Assembly (NCBI GenBank): GCA_907163375.1
Contig: CAJQUW010011519.1
Location: 1 to 64,000 of the forward strand
Reading direction: 5' to 3'
DNA length: 64,000 nt
DNA from: Prostheceraeus crozeri
Lineage: Eukaryota; Platyhelminthes; Polycladida; Euryleptidae
Positions within the stretch are counted from its first letter, which is position 1; each line of letters starts with the position of its first letter. The notes beneath the pieces were generated by a model. That model did not search any database and had not been told where the DNA came from. It was given only the letters and a program-made list of their open reading frames with translations. A program made the translations under genes and the position numbers. This document shows, in pieces, positions 35,128 to 43,853 of this stretch.

Positions 35128-38100
35128 TTGAACAGAGATGAAAGAATGATTTCTCTTTCAGGTGATGTGAGTTCCAGCTCAGGACTCTCGCGGCAAGGCA
35201 ACGAGTGGGAATGTGCCGACTGCGGACATATGTTTACAAGGAAGCACAGTCTCCTTCGACACATCAAACAACGTGTGTGTCAACGCAAAGCGGCGTCAAT
35301 CTCCGGAGGTGAAGTTGATTCTGACGATGACATCTCCTTTCCTTGCGATTTGTGCCCTCTTTCTTTTGATAGTCACTTTCAGCGATCTTCGCACAGACTT
35401 CAACACACACATGCAAATGATCACTACACCAACGGTACCTCTACCATCTCCCTCATTAATGTTTCACATAATAATTTAGTACGCGACTACTGCATGGAGT
35501 CCAATACTCAAATTGTAGATTTTCCTGAGTGGCTCCTTCAAAATTCTAACATTATCGAAGCGCTCTTCAATAATTTAGACAATTTTAGAATGAAGGCGCT
35601 CATCTACCTTAAACTAAAATATATTAAAATAGATTTTCAAACGGGTCAAGTGACGGAGAGAATACAGTTTCATATTCCTTCCTCTTCCGCAACCGAAGTT
35701 GTAGACTGCGAGTCTTGGCTAAATTTTCACATTCAATGTTTAAAATCAAATGTAGATAAATTCAATCAACGCGACAGCGCTCTCATTTTTGATGGTGTGG
35801 ACTCAGCCATATTCAAAATTTCCCTATTAGAAAGTCATGCAGCTCGAGGCACATTTAAACTTCCAAAAACGTTGTATAATAAGAAAGCTGTCATCAATGT
35901 TGATTGTAAATCACAGTGTTTCAAATATGCAGTCCTATCCATCCTTCACTATAATGATATCAACGCGCATCGAGATCGCACCTATAGCTATAGACAGTGG
36001 GAGGATGAACTAGACTTTGAAGGTTGTGATAGTAACAACATGAAAATCAAAGATGTAGAAACGTTCGAAAAACATAATAAGATTAAAATTGTCGTTCACG
36101 TGTGGGAGAAGGGGTTGAAGGGTGCCCGCTATAATTCACGTTCAACTTGTTATGAACGTGTAGTCAACCTCTTATTAGTAAAACAAGATGATAGCGAGGA
36201 ATGGCACTACTGTGGTATTCCCAAAATCTCTCGCTTGTACACTCACTTGGGGCACTCTAAAAGAGGTGAACATTTTGTATGCGACCGCTGCATCCGCTCA
36301 TTTTGGAGTAAAGATAAATTTGAAACTCACTATGAATGGTGCAAGCGAGGTAAATTACAAATGGAACGCATGCCCAAAGATAAAATATTTTCACATAGGG
36401 ATAATGGTGACGAATTAAGTCCCCTGCGTGTCATTTACGCAGACATAGAATGCTACATTGATGATATCATCCACAAGCCAGCAGCCATATCCTGCTATGA
36501 AGTATGGCATGACCACTTTAGGAATAGACAAAACAAAATGCATACTTGGCAAGGTGAAGATTGCATTTCAAAATTTCTAGAATTTCTCGATAAAGCTGCA
36601 AAATTTCAACAATCATATGATTCCCAATTGCAGCGTAAGTCACTACATATGTCAGATGAAGACAAACAAAAATTTGAAAGTTGCACATCCTGTCCTAAAT
36701 GTCATAAAACGTTTGATGACGATAAAATTAAGAAAGTGCGTGATCATGATCACATCACTGGTAAATTTAGAAACGCACTCTGCTCCAAATGTAACTTTTC
36801 ACTTAGGTTGAGACGTCGTGTACTACCCGTCATTTTTCATAACTTTAAGGGCTATGACAGTCATATGCTCATAAAAGGAGGGTTGAGCCAGATGAAATCG
36901 TGGCAGTTTAATGTAATAGCACAAACGAGAGAAAAATTCATGGCAATGACAGCAAAAGTACCAGTAGATAAAACTAAAGAAAATAAGACAGTCTTCTTCG
37001 AAATAAAATTTTTAGATTCATTTCAATTCATGTCAGCGTCACTAGCTTCTCTCGTTCGTAATCTCAAGTTTCTTCCCCATAGTCAAACTTTAAAGAAACA
37101 CTATCCAAACTTAACGGATGAAATAATCACTCGCAAAGGAGTCTTTCCTTATGCGTATTTTAGCTCAATGTCTAAACTAAATGAAACAACCCTTCCTTCC
37201 ATTGACAAATTCAAAAACGATTTGACGGGTGAAGATTGTCCAGTAGAGGACTATGAACATGCTCAAGAGGCATGGTTAAAATTTAATTGTAAAACGTTTG
37301 GCGATTATATGATCGCTTACTTAGAATTAGATGTCATTTTGCTGGCTGATGTCTTTCAGGAGTTTCGACGAGTGGCATTAGAAGAAGACAAATTAGATCC
37401 TATCCACTTTGTCAGTCTACCAGCCATGTCCTTTAAATCAGCCTTTAAAATGACTGGTGAGACCATTCATCTCTTACAAGACCCGGAGATGTATAATATA
37501 TTTGAGCGCGGAATACGCGGTGGTCTCACATTTGTAAATAAACATCATATAAAATCTGAAACAGTAGGTGATGATCATATCCACCTAAAGTACTATGACC
37601 AAAATAATTTATATGGCAGTTCACTGTCTAAACCACTACCTCATTCCGAGTTTAGTTGGTTAAATCAAAATGAGCTTGAGTATTACTCCAACCCTTCAAA
37701 CATACTGAATATTCCAGATGAAGGTGATTGGGGATATTATTTTGAAGTGGATTTGATTTATCCAAATAGTATTAAAAATAAAACTGCTGATTTCCCACTC
37801 GCACCTGAATCTGGCGAAGTGACTGAAGATATGTTTTCACCATTCATGTCACAATTTCATAATAACTTAACAGAGTGTGGACAGCCAAGGTACAAACCAT
37901 GCCGCAAACTTTTACTCACCCAATATGATAAGAAAAATTATCTCGTACACTTCTGCATATTAAAATTCTATTTAGAAATGGGCATGCTTCTAAAGTCAGT
38001 TCACCGCATTATCAAATTTAGACAGAAAGCCTTCCTCAAACCCTACATAGATAGTAACAGTCAAAAACGTGCACTCGCCCAAAATAATTTTGAAAAGGAT

Positions 38101-38946
38101 TTTTATAAATATAAGAATAATAGTCTATTCGGAAAGACCATGGAGGATGTTAGAAAACGTATGAATTACAAACTAGTCGTTGATGAACAAAAATATCACA
38201 AATTGACCTCATCACCTCTTTTCATTGACAGAGACATCATCGATGAGGATCTTGTAGGTGTTAAAATGATTAAATCAGAAGTTGAGTTGTGCAAACCCAT
38301 CTATATTGGGCAAGCCGTTTTAGATTATTCCAAGCTTGAAATGTATCAACTCTTCTACAAAATATTAAAACCATGCCCTCTCGTAAAAGAGGTTCGCTTG
38401 CTGGGTGGTGATACAGATAGTTTCTTTTTAGGAATTACCACTCAAAAAGATTTAAATTTTAATGAAGTAGGTAAGTCATTAGAAAAATATTTCGATACAT
38501 CTAACTACAATCCCACTCATCCACTCTATTCCATACAGAATAAAGCCAAACTTGGTTGTTTTAAGGATGAAACAGCAGGAAAGGAAATAGATGAAATGAT
38601 TCTCCTCCGTCCTAAAATGTATTCCATGAAACTAAAAGAATGTGCAGATAGTATTAAGCGTGCTAAAGGTATATCAAAATCCATTGTTCATAAAATGAAA
38701 CATCGGTCCTATAAGAAGGCCTATAAAAATAAAACTATAACGTTTGTCAATATGACAATCTTAAAATCTCAAGTTCATACTGTGAAAACGTACACGTTCA
38801 AGAAACGAGCACTTTCGGCATGGGAGGATAAGAGGTGTTGGATAGGACATAACACATCTCTTCCACATGGACATCCTGACACAAACATACCTCCACCCAA
38901 AAGAATAAAACTCACGCTACCACATTCAGGAGATGTATTGACATAA
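35128..38946 (+). CDS. Protein-primed family B DNA polymerase (Polinton pPolB)
   Basis: Replicates the element by protein priming. Residues are counted from 35128: two C2H2-type fingers (C29-C51, C73-H94), an N-terminal domain at about 112-245 that also exists as the separate 136-aa gene at 48970-49380, a conserved cysteine-protease-like fold region (255-375), another finger (C385-C405), and an endonuclease-VII-like zinc module (CTSCPKC 519-525, VRDHDHITGKFR). Exonuclease motifs are YADIE (437), NFKGYD (572) and YLELDV (731). Polymerase motifs are YYDQNNLYGSS (822), NNSLFGK (997) and GGDTDS (1093). Two short GT-AG intron-like segments (34977-35041, 35103-35161) precede the main frame and would keep it in phase with the upstream ATG. 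AATAAA near 39104. Confidence 0.95.
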   Translation: MNRDERMISLSGDVSSSSGLSRQGNEWECADCGHMFTRKHSLLRHIKQRVCQRKAASISGGEVDSDDDISFPCDLCPLSFDSHFQRSSHRLQHTHANDHYTNGTSTISLINVSHNNLVRDYCMESNTQIVDFPEWLLQNSNIIEALFNNLDNFRMKALIYLKLKYIKIDFQTGQVTERIQFHIPSSSATEVVDCESWLNFHIQCLKSNVDKFNQRDSALIFDGVDSAIFKISLLESHAARGTFKLPKTLYNKKAVINVDCKSQCFKYAVLSILHYNDINAHRDRTYSYRQWEDELDFEGCDSNNMKIKDVETFEKHNKIKIVVHVWEKGLKGARYNSRSTCYERVVNLLLVKQDDSEEWHYCGIPKISRLYTHLGHSKRGEHFVCDRCIRSFWSKDKFETHYEWCKRGKLQMERMPKDKIFSHRDNGDELSPLRVIYADIECYIDDIIHKPAAISCYEVWHDHFRNRQNKMHTWQGEDCISKFLEFLDKAAKFQQSYDSQLQRKSLHMSDEDKQKFESCTSCPKCHKTFDDDKIKKVRDHDHITGKFRNALCSKCNFSLRLRRRVLPVIFHNFKGYDSHMLIKGGLSQMKSWQFNVIAQTREKFMAMTAKVPVDKTKENKTVFFEIKFLDSFQFMSASLASLVRNLKFLPHSQTLKKHYPNLTDEIITRKGVFPYAYFSSMSKLNETTLPSIDKFKNDLTGEDCPVEDYEHAQEAWLKFNCKTFGDYMIAYLELDVILLADVFQEFRRVALEEDKLDPIHFVSLPAMSFKSAFKMTGETIHLLQDPEMYNIFERGIRGGLTFVNKHHIKSETVGDDHIHLKYYDQNNLYGSSLSKPLPHSEFSWLNQNELEYYSNPSNILNIPDEGDWGYYFEVDLIYPNSIKNKTADFPLAPESGEVTEDMFSPFMSQFHNNLTECGQPRYKPCRKLLLTQYDKKNYLVHFCILKFYLEMGMLLKSVHRIIKFRQKAFLKPYIDSNSQKRALAQNNFEKDFYKYKNNSLFGKTMEDVRKRMNYKLVVDEQKYHKLTSSPLFIDRDIIDEDLVGVKMIKSEVELCKPIYIGQAVLDYSKLEMYQLFYKILKPCPLVKEVRLLGGDTDSFFLGITTQKDLNFNEVGKSLEKYFDTSNYNPTHPLYSIQNKAKLGCFKDETAGKEIDEMILLRPKMYSMKLKECADSIKRAKGISKSIVHKMKHRSYKKAYKNKTITFVNMTILKSQVHTVKTYTFKKRALSAWEDKRCWIGHNTSLPHGHPDTNIPPPKRIKLTLPHSGDVLT

Positions 38947-39125
38947 TCAACTTTAACTCAGTATTTTGATGTTGCTTTTTGTAGATATACATGGTTGTTT
39001 TATGTATCGCATGAGATCGTTTCTTCCTTGTGAATATATGCCTACAGTCAGCCCATTCCCCCTATATCTGTGAAAAGACTTTTTCATATACATATTTTTA
39101 TTTCAATAAACATATCACAATGACT

Positions 39126-40646
39126 TCACTTTGTTTTCCGAAACACTAAAGTTACGAGGGATTTAGTATCTTTCACATGGATACACTCTTGTAAACCATT
39201 GGTAATTTTGATAGCAATAGAGGGTATAGTTTGTTTGACGACGGGATGATAGAAAATAGATTCAAACATCTTCTCGACTATTCCATATGAAGCGTCTTTA
39301 TCATGAATGAAATCACGTAAAATGTATTCTTTTTTCTCGCCAACAGAAATAGGTAAAATCAAATCACTTTGAATGTAAAGGTGTTGTTCATGTTTATCAA
39401 GTGTCATTGGTGTTTCTATACCAATCGTATGCGCAGCAGCAAACACAGTTTGTAGCATTGAAAAGCCAAAGAGTTTTTTCAAATTTTTACTCAATTGACA
39501 TTGAATGTCATCACCCAGTTTCAGAACAACGCGTTGTTTTTCAATTGAAAACGAAATGTGGTGTGTCTTTACATCATATTTACTTTTCATCACATGCTTC
39601 AACTTCTGTTGTATATAAGGATTTACTACATGAATGAAGCTTTCAACTGTATGATATAGACGCGGCATTATATTGATAGCAACTTTAGATTCTTCATAAG
39701 ACTGGTAAATTTTCTTGATGCGATCGCCATAGATGTCCACCCACCATTCATCATTAACTGAATCAGCTTTAGTGTGATATTCATGAGAACCATACACCAC
39801 ACCGCTTCCAATAATAGGCGTATAATGTCTTACAAAATGACGCAAGGTTGGAGAGAAATAAACTGTAAGTTTGTCATTATATTTCTGAATAACCAACTTA
39901 TTTTTGTCCGCCATAATTTTCTCTCCATACTTCTTACCCACAGTCTCATTCCATCGTTTTACTAACTCAATAAGTGATAAAGGTTGAACACCACGCTTTT
40001 TCAAAATGATGCGTTCTTCACATTCTACAACATCTTCATCAAATATTTTAAATCTATAATGAAATTTGTTGATTCGAGTTGAATAAACTTTTTTAACATT
40101 TGCAGTAGCAATTGACGTTAGATGTAGTCCATGGCCAAAACCGAGATGTGGATAGAATTCATTATCCAACCTCAGCGTAAGACCTTTAGTAAAAGAATGA
40201 AAGCGGAGGAACTGTCTCCCACTCCAATGATAGATAGTAAACTCATAAGCTTTCTGATTTTTATTCTTCATGATGGAAGTATTACCACTGTTGAATGCCT
40301 TAATAATTTTCTCATTCCCAAATGGCTCATAAGAATCTGATTTTATCTGAATCCATTCATAGTTCCACTTTCCATCTGATGTTAAATTGTATGGGAACTG
40401 AAATGCATTATTCATCGTTATTCCATCATGGGTGCGAGGAGTCAATATCATTTCTTCCAAATCATTCACATTCTGAATATTGCTATCATAGCAAATACTA
40501 GAAACGCCAACTTCCCATTCACCTTCTAAATGCAGTGGCCGATTTAATTCTACTCGATAGTCTGATGGTTTATTTTTGGGAAATTTATTCATAGAAGCAT
40601 TACTGGGCAAGTAGATTAGAAACGAGTCCTTATTTTCACTTTCCAT
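39126..40646 (-). CDS. Putative Polinton structural protein, paralogue 1 (506 aa)
   Basis: Start taken at MESENKDSFLIYLPSNAS, since the next gene's protein begins comparably and a promoter-like motif lies between 40677 and 40686; the frame is open to 40676. It is clearly related to the adjacent 465-aa gene: both begin with a short beta-like strand, L-x-S-N-A-(S/A), then a shared (L)-x-G-x-W-E-V-G-V block. Proteins with this start are common in invertebrate Polintons, and I infer a beta-rich virion component, perhaps a fibre or spike, but this is not established. Convergent with the polymerase; both poly-A signals fall in the short gap. Confidence 0.8.
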   Translation of the reverse strand: MESENKDSFLIYLPSNASMNKFPKNKPSDYRVELNRPLHLEGEWEVGVSSICYDSNIQNVNDLEEMILTPRTHDGITMNNAFQFPYNLTSDGKWNYEWIQIKSDSYEPFGNEKIIKAFNSGNTSIMKNKNQKAYEFTIYHWSGRQFLRFHSFTKGLTLRLDNEFYPHLGFGHGLHLTSIATANVKKVYSTRINKFHYRFKIFDEDVVECEERIILKKRGVQPLSLIELVKRWNETVGKKYGEKIMADKNKLVIQKYNDKLTVYFSPTLRHFVRHYTPIIGSGVVYGSHEYHTKADSVNDEWWVDIYGDRIKKIYQSYEESKVAINIMPRLYHTVESFIHVVNPYIQQKLKHVMKSKYDVKTHHISFSIEKQRVVLKLGDDIQCQLSKNLKKLFGFSMLQTVFAAAHTIGIETPMTLDKHEQHLYIQSDLILPISVGEKKEYILRDFIHDKDASYGIVEKMFESIFYHPVVKQTIPSIAIKITNGLQECIHVKDTKSLVTLVFRKTK

Positions 40647-40676
40647 ATTATTCACATTGGAAAAATATATTAGCAT

Positions 40677-40686
40677 ACTTTTGCAT
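40677..40686 (-). promoter_or_regulatory. ATGCAAA motif upstream of structural paralogue 1
   Basis: Minus strand TAATGCAAAAGTATGCTAATAT; the motif overlaps the upstream gene's stop codon and lies about 30 nt before the chosen ATG. Confidence 0.4.
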
Positions 40687-42083
40687 TAACTCTTCATTCG
40701 GAAATGGAGTGTAATACTTGTCACAGCATCTTTATGAAAAGGAATCAACGCACCAGCATCATCATAAATGGCAATATCAATTTGTGGGATGTAGTTTGAT
40801 TTCAGCTTTGTATAATGCACTTTCTTGAAAGTATGCTCAGATAAAATACTGCAGCTTTTTGGCTGGTATGGTATCATTGCTAGCAATGGAGCTTCAACAT
40901 CTCCCACACGTACATCTTCACCAATATTGGAATATATCTGAAAATAGTTAATACGACGCGATAGCGACATGTCTGCGCTAGCTTTGGTTACAGTACCACT
41001 TTTAAAGATATTTTGATCAAAACCCAAAATGTCCATTAGAGTTTTATCCATAATTAGTTCAATACCTTTTCCATTTATAGTGAGAGACAAAGTACCTTCT
41101 TTTTCAGAAAATGAAATATGTTGCTCATTAATCACTTCATTTAAATAATCTACAACCAATTTAACCGAAGTAATAATGCGAGGCATCAACACTCTTGTTT
41201 CATGTAAGAAGCCACCAAAAGGCTCTACACACTTTCTGTATAAAGATACGGCCCATTCTGTATCAAATTGATTTGACCTTTCACATGGTAAATGTTGCAT
41301 ATCAGATTTTCCATGAACAGCTGCAGAACGATGTCGTAAGAACTGATGAAAATCTTTTGAACAAACTAATACTAGATCATCATCATTTAATTTGCTTATT
41401 GCAATATGATTAGATGATTTAATATAAGTCAATGTTGCCACTTGTTTGTCATCAACTCGAAGGAGATAATTAAATTTCTTCAATAATGTTTCAGGAGTCA
41501 TGTTTGTCTTTCTTGGCTTAATCACAATCTTCTTCACCAACGTCTTCTCATTTCTTGGAATAAGATCTACATAATAAGCTTCCTCTCGATATATTAACTG
41601 TTTATGACCACTTATGTGGTAATTAACGTTAAAATTATCATAGCTTGTTAAGGCGCTAGCGAGGTAGCCTAAATCATTTCTTAAACTTGGACTTAAACCA
41701 ACAATCCAATCTTTCTCAACTACATGATGTACATAATTATAATCATCATTGTGCGGAGTAAATTGGACAATATGTTTACACGCTTTATTCAAGAAATCAT
41801 ATATAAACTTTTTACATGATAAGAGATCTTTCTTTGGCCACTGTGGAATGTATACTCGGCACCCCTTTTCACATTGATAAGCAGCTGTACGCCTCATATT
41901 AATAGTCATCACCTCATGATCAAAAGTATAGACACAGTTGCTATAAACAAGTTGAGTGACACCCACTTCCCAATTCCCATTTAGCTGTTGTGCATGATCA
42001 ATGGGAGTAGAAAAGAGTGCGGCTCGATTGCTAGTAAATCTCTTTGTAGCCGCATTGCTAAGCAAAATATGATAAAACGACAT
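40686..42083 (-). CDS. Putative Polinton structural protein, paralogue 2 (465 aa)
   Basis: Start at MSFYHILLSNAATKRF, directly after an ATGCAAAGTTG motif and an AT-rich AATATAAAA. It shares the LSNAA-type N terminus and the LNGNWEVGV block with the 506-aa neighbour, and both are about the same length, so the two arose by tandem duplication and then diverged strongly. No transmembrane segment or catalytic motif is apparent. A role in the particle is inferred from its place among virion genes. It is divergently placed to the plus-strand gene starting at 42119, separated by 35 bp. Confidence 0.8.
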   Translation of the reverse strand: MSFYHILLSNAATKRFTSNRAALFSTPIDHAQQLNGNWEVGVTQLVYSNCVYTFDHEVMTINMRRTAAYQCEKGCRVYIPQWPKKDLLSCKKFIYDFLNKACKHIVQFTPHNDDYNYVHHVVEKDWIVGLSPSLRNDLGYLASALTSYDNFNVNYHISGHKQLIYREEAYYVDLIPRNEKTLVKKIVIKPRKTNMTPETLLKKFNYLLRVDDKQVATLTYIKSSNHIAISKLNDDDLVLVCSKDFHQFLRHRSAAVHGKSDMQHLPCERSNQFDTEWAVSLYRKCVEPFGGFLHETRVLMPRIITSVKLVVDYLNEVINEQHISFSEKEGTLSLTINGKGIELIMDKTLMDILGFDQNIFKSGTVTKASADMSLSRRINYFQIYSNIGEDVRVGDVEAPLLAMIPYQPKSCSILSEHTFKKVHYTKLKSNYIPQIDIAIYDDAGALIPFHKDAVTSITLHFRMKS

Positions 42084-42100
42084 TTTTATATTGCTAATCT

Positions 42101-42112
42101 GCAACTTTGCAT
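42101..42112 (-). promoter_or_regulatory. ATGCAAAGTTGC motif between divergent genes
   Basis: Minus strand ATGCAAAGTTGC, 17 nt before the ATG at 42083, followed by GATTAGCAATATAAAA. It also lies 6 nt before the plus-strand ATG at 42119. Confidence 0.45.
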
Positions 42113-42118
42113 AACATC

Positions 42119-42475
42119 ATGAAGACTTGGATTTTGGACTCTCTACAATATATCAGAGTTGATCGTGATGGAAACGTACATTTCAAAAATTCTCATGGTC
42201 ATACATCAAGAGGAATTACATTAACATGGCGACAATTTGTCAACCTCAATGATATCATGAGGGATTTGGAATATTTTGAAACATTAAGATTCATCTCCTT
42301 GGGTGATCAAGTTTGGCTTCAACATTACAGAAATGAAATTCAAATCTACCATTCTCATTCCGCAAACTGTTTCTCATTTCGCAAATACAATTGGGAGAAG
42401 TATAGAAGATACATACATCGCTCCATCATGACATTTATTCGTCGTGAGTTCATCGCCCTACTATGCAAATCTTAA
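42119..42475 (+). CDS. Small Polinton protein, possible PC4-like repeats (118 aa)
   Basis: Start at MKTWILDSLQYI. The protein seems to contain two similar beta-beta-beta-helix halves: DGNVHFKNSHGHTSRGITLT followed by a helix, then QVWLQHYRNEIQIYHS followed by W-x-K-Y-R-R-x-I-H-R-S-I. The pattern of G-x-V-x-F...I-S/T-L-T...F/W-x-x-L resembles the PC4/Sub1 single-strand-DNA-binding fold, but no diagnostic residue proves it. It is paralogous to the next gene and lies upstream of a TBP homologue, which makes a transcription or DNA-binding role plausible. Inference only. Confidence 0.65.
   Translation: MKTWILDSLQYIRVDRDGNVHFKNSHGHTSRGITLTWRQFVNLNDIMRDLEYFETLRFISLGDQVWLQHYRNEIQIYHSHSANCFSFRKYNWEKYRRYIHRSIMTFIRREFIALLCKS
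42463..42470 (+). promoter_or_regulatory. ATGCAAAT motif upstream of the second paralogue
   Basis: ATGCAAAT followed by CTTAATCAGATATG, 28 nt before the ATG at 42498. It overlaps the last codons of the preceding gene. Confidence 0.4.
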
Positions 42476-42497
42476 TCAGATATGATTACCACGCACC

Positions 42498-43148
42498 ATG
42501 AGTTGGAAATTAGATTCCCTACAACATATTGAAACGGATCATGATCGAAACGTCTATTTCAAAGATTCAACTGGAAATGTGAGAAGAGAGTTTGTTTTAT
42601 CTTATCGTCATTTTCAATCTCTACATCATATCATGAAGGACTTGAAATACTTCTATATGAAAAGACATTCACGTATTGGAAATCGCATCTGGCTGCGCGT
42701 CAACAATCGGCGAATTCAACTCTATCATTCCCAACTTCATACTAACTTCACATTTCATCAAGGTAGTTGGGAAAAGTATAAAAGGAAGGTACATCGCTCA
42801 ATTTACTCATTCTTTCATCATGAAGCGCCATCGCTACACCATCGTCAACATTCTCCGTCGCTTCAGACTCTACACCAAAATCGATCTCACAACATTACGC
42901 CAACAGCTTCCAAACAGCAAGTATTACCCGGGCCGTCCTCAAATGTTAGTGGTGAAGATGAACAATTCACGGAATCTTCAACTCTTCCCAAATGGGACTG
43001 TACAGATTCTCGGCGCCCTTTCTCATTCATCGGCGCAGTCAATGCGCTTAGAGCTACAGAGACTACTACGTCGGATATGGAAGAGGGAGAGGTGTGTGAT
43101 GTCGAATCTGACTGTGGACAATATGGTGATCTCTACTCAATTGAGTGA
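42498..43148 (+). CDS. Second PC4-like paralogue with C-terminal tail (216 aa)
   Basis: Residues 1-108 (KLDSLQHIETDHDRNVYFKD to KRKVHRSIYSFF) align throughout with the 118-aa gene before it, so this is a tandem duplicate. The remaining ~108 residues are a histidine/serine/glutamine-rich and finally acidic tail (DMEEGEVCDVESD) with no counterpart in the first copy. That tail is read in a different frame from the TBP-like gene, which starts at 42820 and overlaps it for 329 nt. Either the tail is genuine overlapping coding or the true protein ends earlier through an unseen splice. Confidence 0.6.
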   Translation: MSWKLDSLQHIETDHDRNVYFKDSTGNVRREFVLSYRHFQSLHHIMKDLKYFYMKRHSRIGNRIWLRVNNRRIQLYHSQLHTNFTFHQGSWEKYKRKVHRSIYSFFHHEAPSLHHRQHSPSLQTLHQNRSHNITPTASKQQVLPGPSSNVSGEDEQFTESSTLPKWDCTDSRRPFSFIGAVNALRATETTTSDMEEGEVCDVESDCGQYGDLYSIE

Positions 43149-43365
43149 CAGTCTATCATTTTTGAAGATTCGTACCAGCAGTTACAGTTTGTGTTATGAA
43201 CCCGAACTTTTTCCTGCAGCTCTCATTAGTTGTTGGTTGCCTGTGCATGTGGCAATCTTTCATAATAGTAAAGTGATCATTACTGGACTAAAATCTCATG
43301 AACAAGCAAATATGATCCTAGACTATCTCATTGAGTATGTACGTACCCAGCGGATTGTAAAATAA
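42820..43365 (+). CDS. TATA-binding-protein homologue encoded by the Polinton (181 aa)
   Basis: The ATG at 42820 gives exactly the length of the conserved TBP core. Two imperfect repeats are visible: residues 8-87 (VNILRRF...KIDLTTL, YYPGRP, LQLFPNGTVQILG) and 96-175 (NLTVDNMVIST, YEPELFPAALI, VAIFHNSKVIITG). They match the TBP blocks N-I-V-x-x-V-x-L...L-D-L, Y-E-P-E-L-F-P-G-L, and I-F-x-S-G-K-x-V-x-T-G. Of the four DNA-intercalating phenylalanines, three are kept (F56, F131, F147); the first is Pro (P40). It would bind promoter DNA in the nucleus, perhaps choosing the element's own late promoters. The stop codon lies inside AATAAA (43361-43366). It overlaps the preceding frame. Confidence 0.9.
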   Translation: MKRHRYTIVNILRRFRLYTKIDLTTLRQQLPNSKYYPGRPQMLVVKMNNSRNLQLFPNGTVQILGALSHSSAQSMRLELQRLLRRIWKRERCVMSNLTVDNMVISTQLSDSLSFLKIRTSSYSLCYEPELFPAALISCWLPVHVAIFHNSKVIITGLKSHEQANMILDYLIEYVRTQRIVK

Positions 43366-43391
43366 AAAACAATTTTTCCAACATGATGTTT

Positions 43392-43853
43392 TTATTTCAA
43401 ATCATGATAGAACTTACAAATCATTTTTTCATTAGAGGATGGATTACATGAAAAGTTTTGAATAACAGATGCAAATCGAGATACATGTAAACGTTTTAAG
43501 ATGAAGTACAGTACAAAAGCACCACACGTTGATGAAAGTGGATGTTGTAGTATGCGTTCATTTCGCTGATATTGACGCGTATGTTTTCTCAACCACTGCT
43601 GTGTTGGTATATTTGGAGGTTGAGCAAGAGAGTCAAATAGTTCACCACGTCGGTCTTCTCCAATAAAGATCGCTTTCCAATGCTCACCGCCTAAATTCTG
43701 TGAATGAGTGTTTAGCACAATAAAGATGGGATAGTGATTTACTGCAGGTGGTAAGGTATCGAGTGAATAGACATTATCGAAAGCTTTCAACGTCGCTTCG
43801 TCTGCATTACGCTGCACTTTAGTCTTAATATCGTCAGCAGTCAACCAACTCAT
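43392..43853 (-). CDS. Adenain-like cysteine protease (PRO)
   Basis: Maturation protease of the Polinton particle, related to adenovirus protease and the Ulp1/C48 clan. Residues from the ATG: H58 in GGEHWKAIFI, D74 in ELFDSL, Q103 in ILQHPL and C110 in SSTCGAFVLYF give the expected His-Asp-Gln-Cys order at 153 aa. Its ATG overlaps the capsid gene's stop (TAATG). Its stop sits in AATAAA, tail-to-tail with the TBP-like gene across 26 bp. Likely substrates are the basic proteins with GG motifs at 45133 and 48236. Confidence 0.92.
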   Translation of the reverse strand: MSWLTADDIKTKVQRNADEATLKAFDNVYSLDTLPPAVNHYPIFIVLNTHSQNLGGEHWKAIFIGEDRRGELFDSLAQPPNIPTQQWLRKHTRQYQRNERILQHPLSSTCGAFVLYFILKRLHVSRFASVIQNFSCNPSSNEKMICKFYHDLK

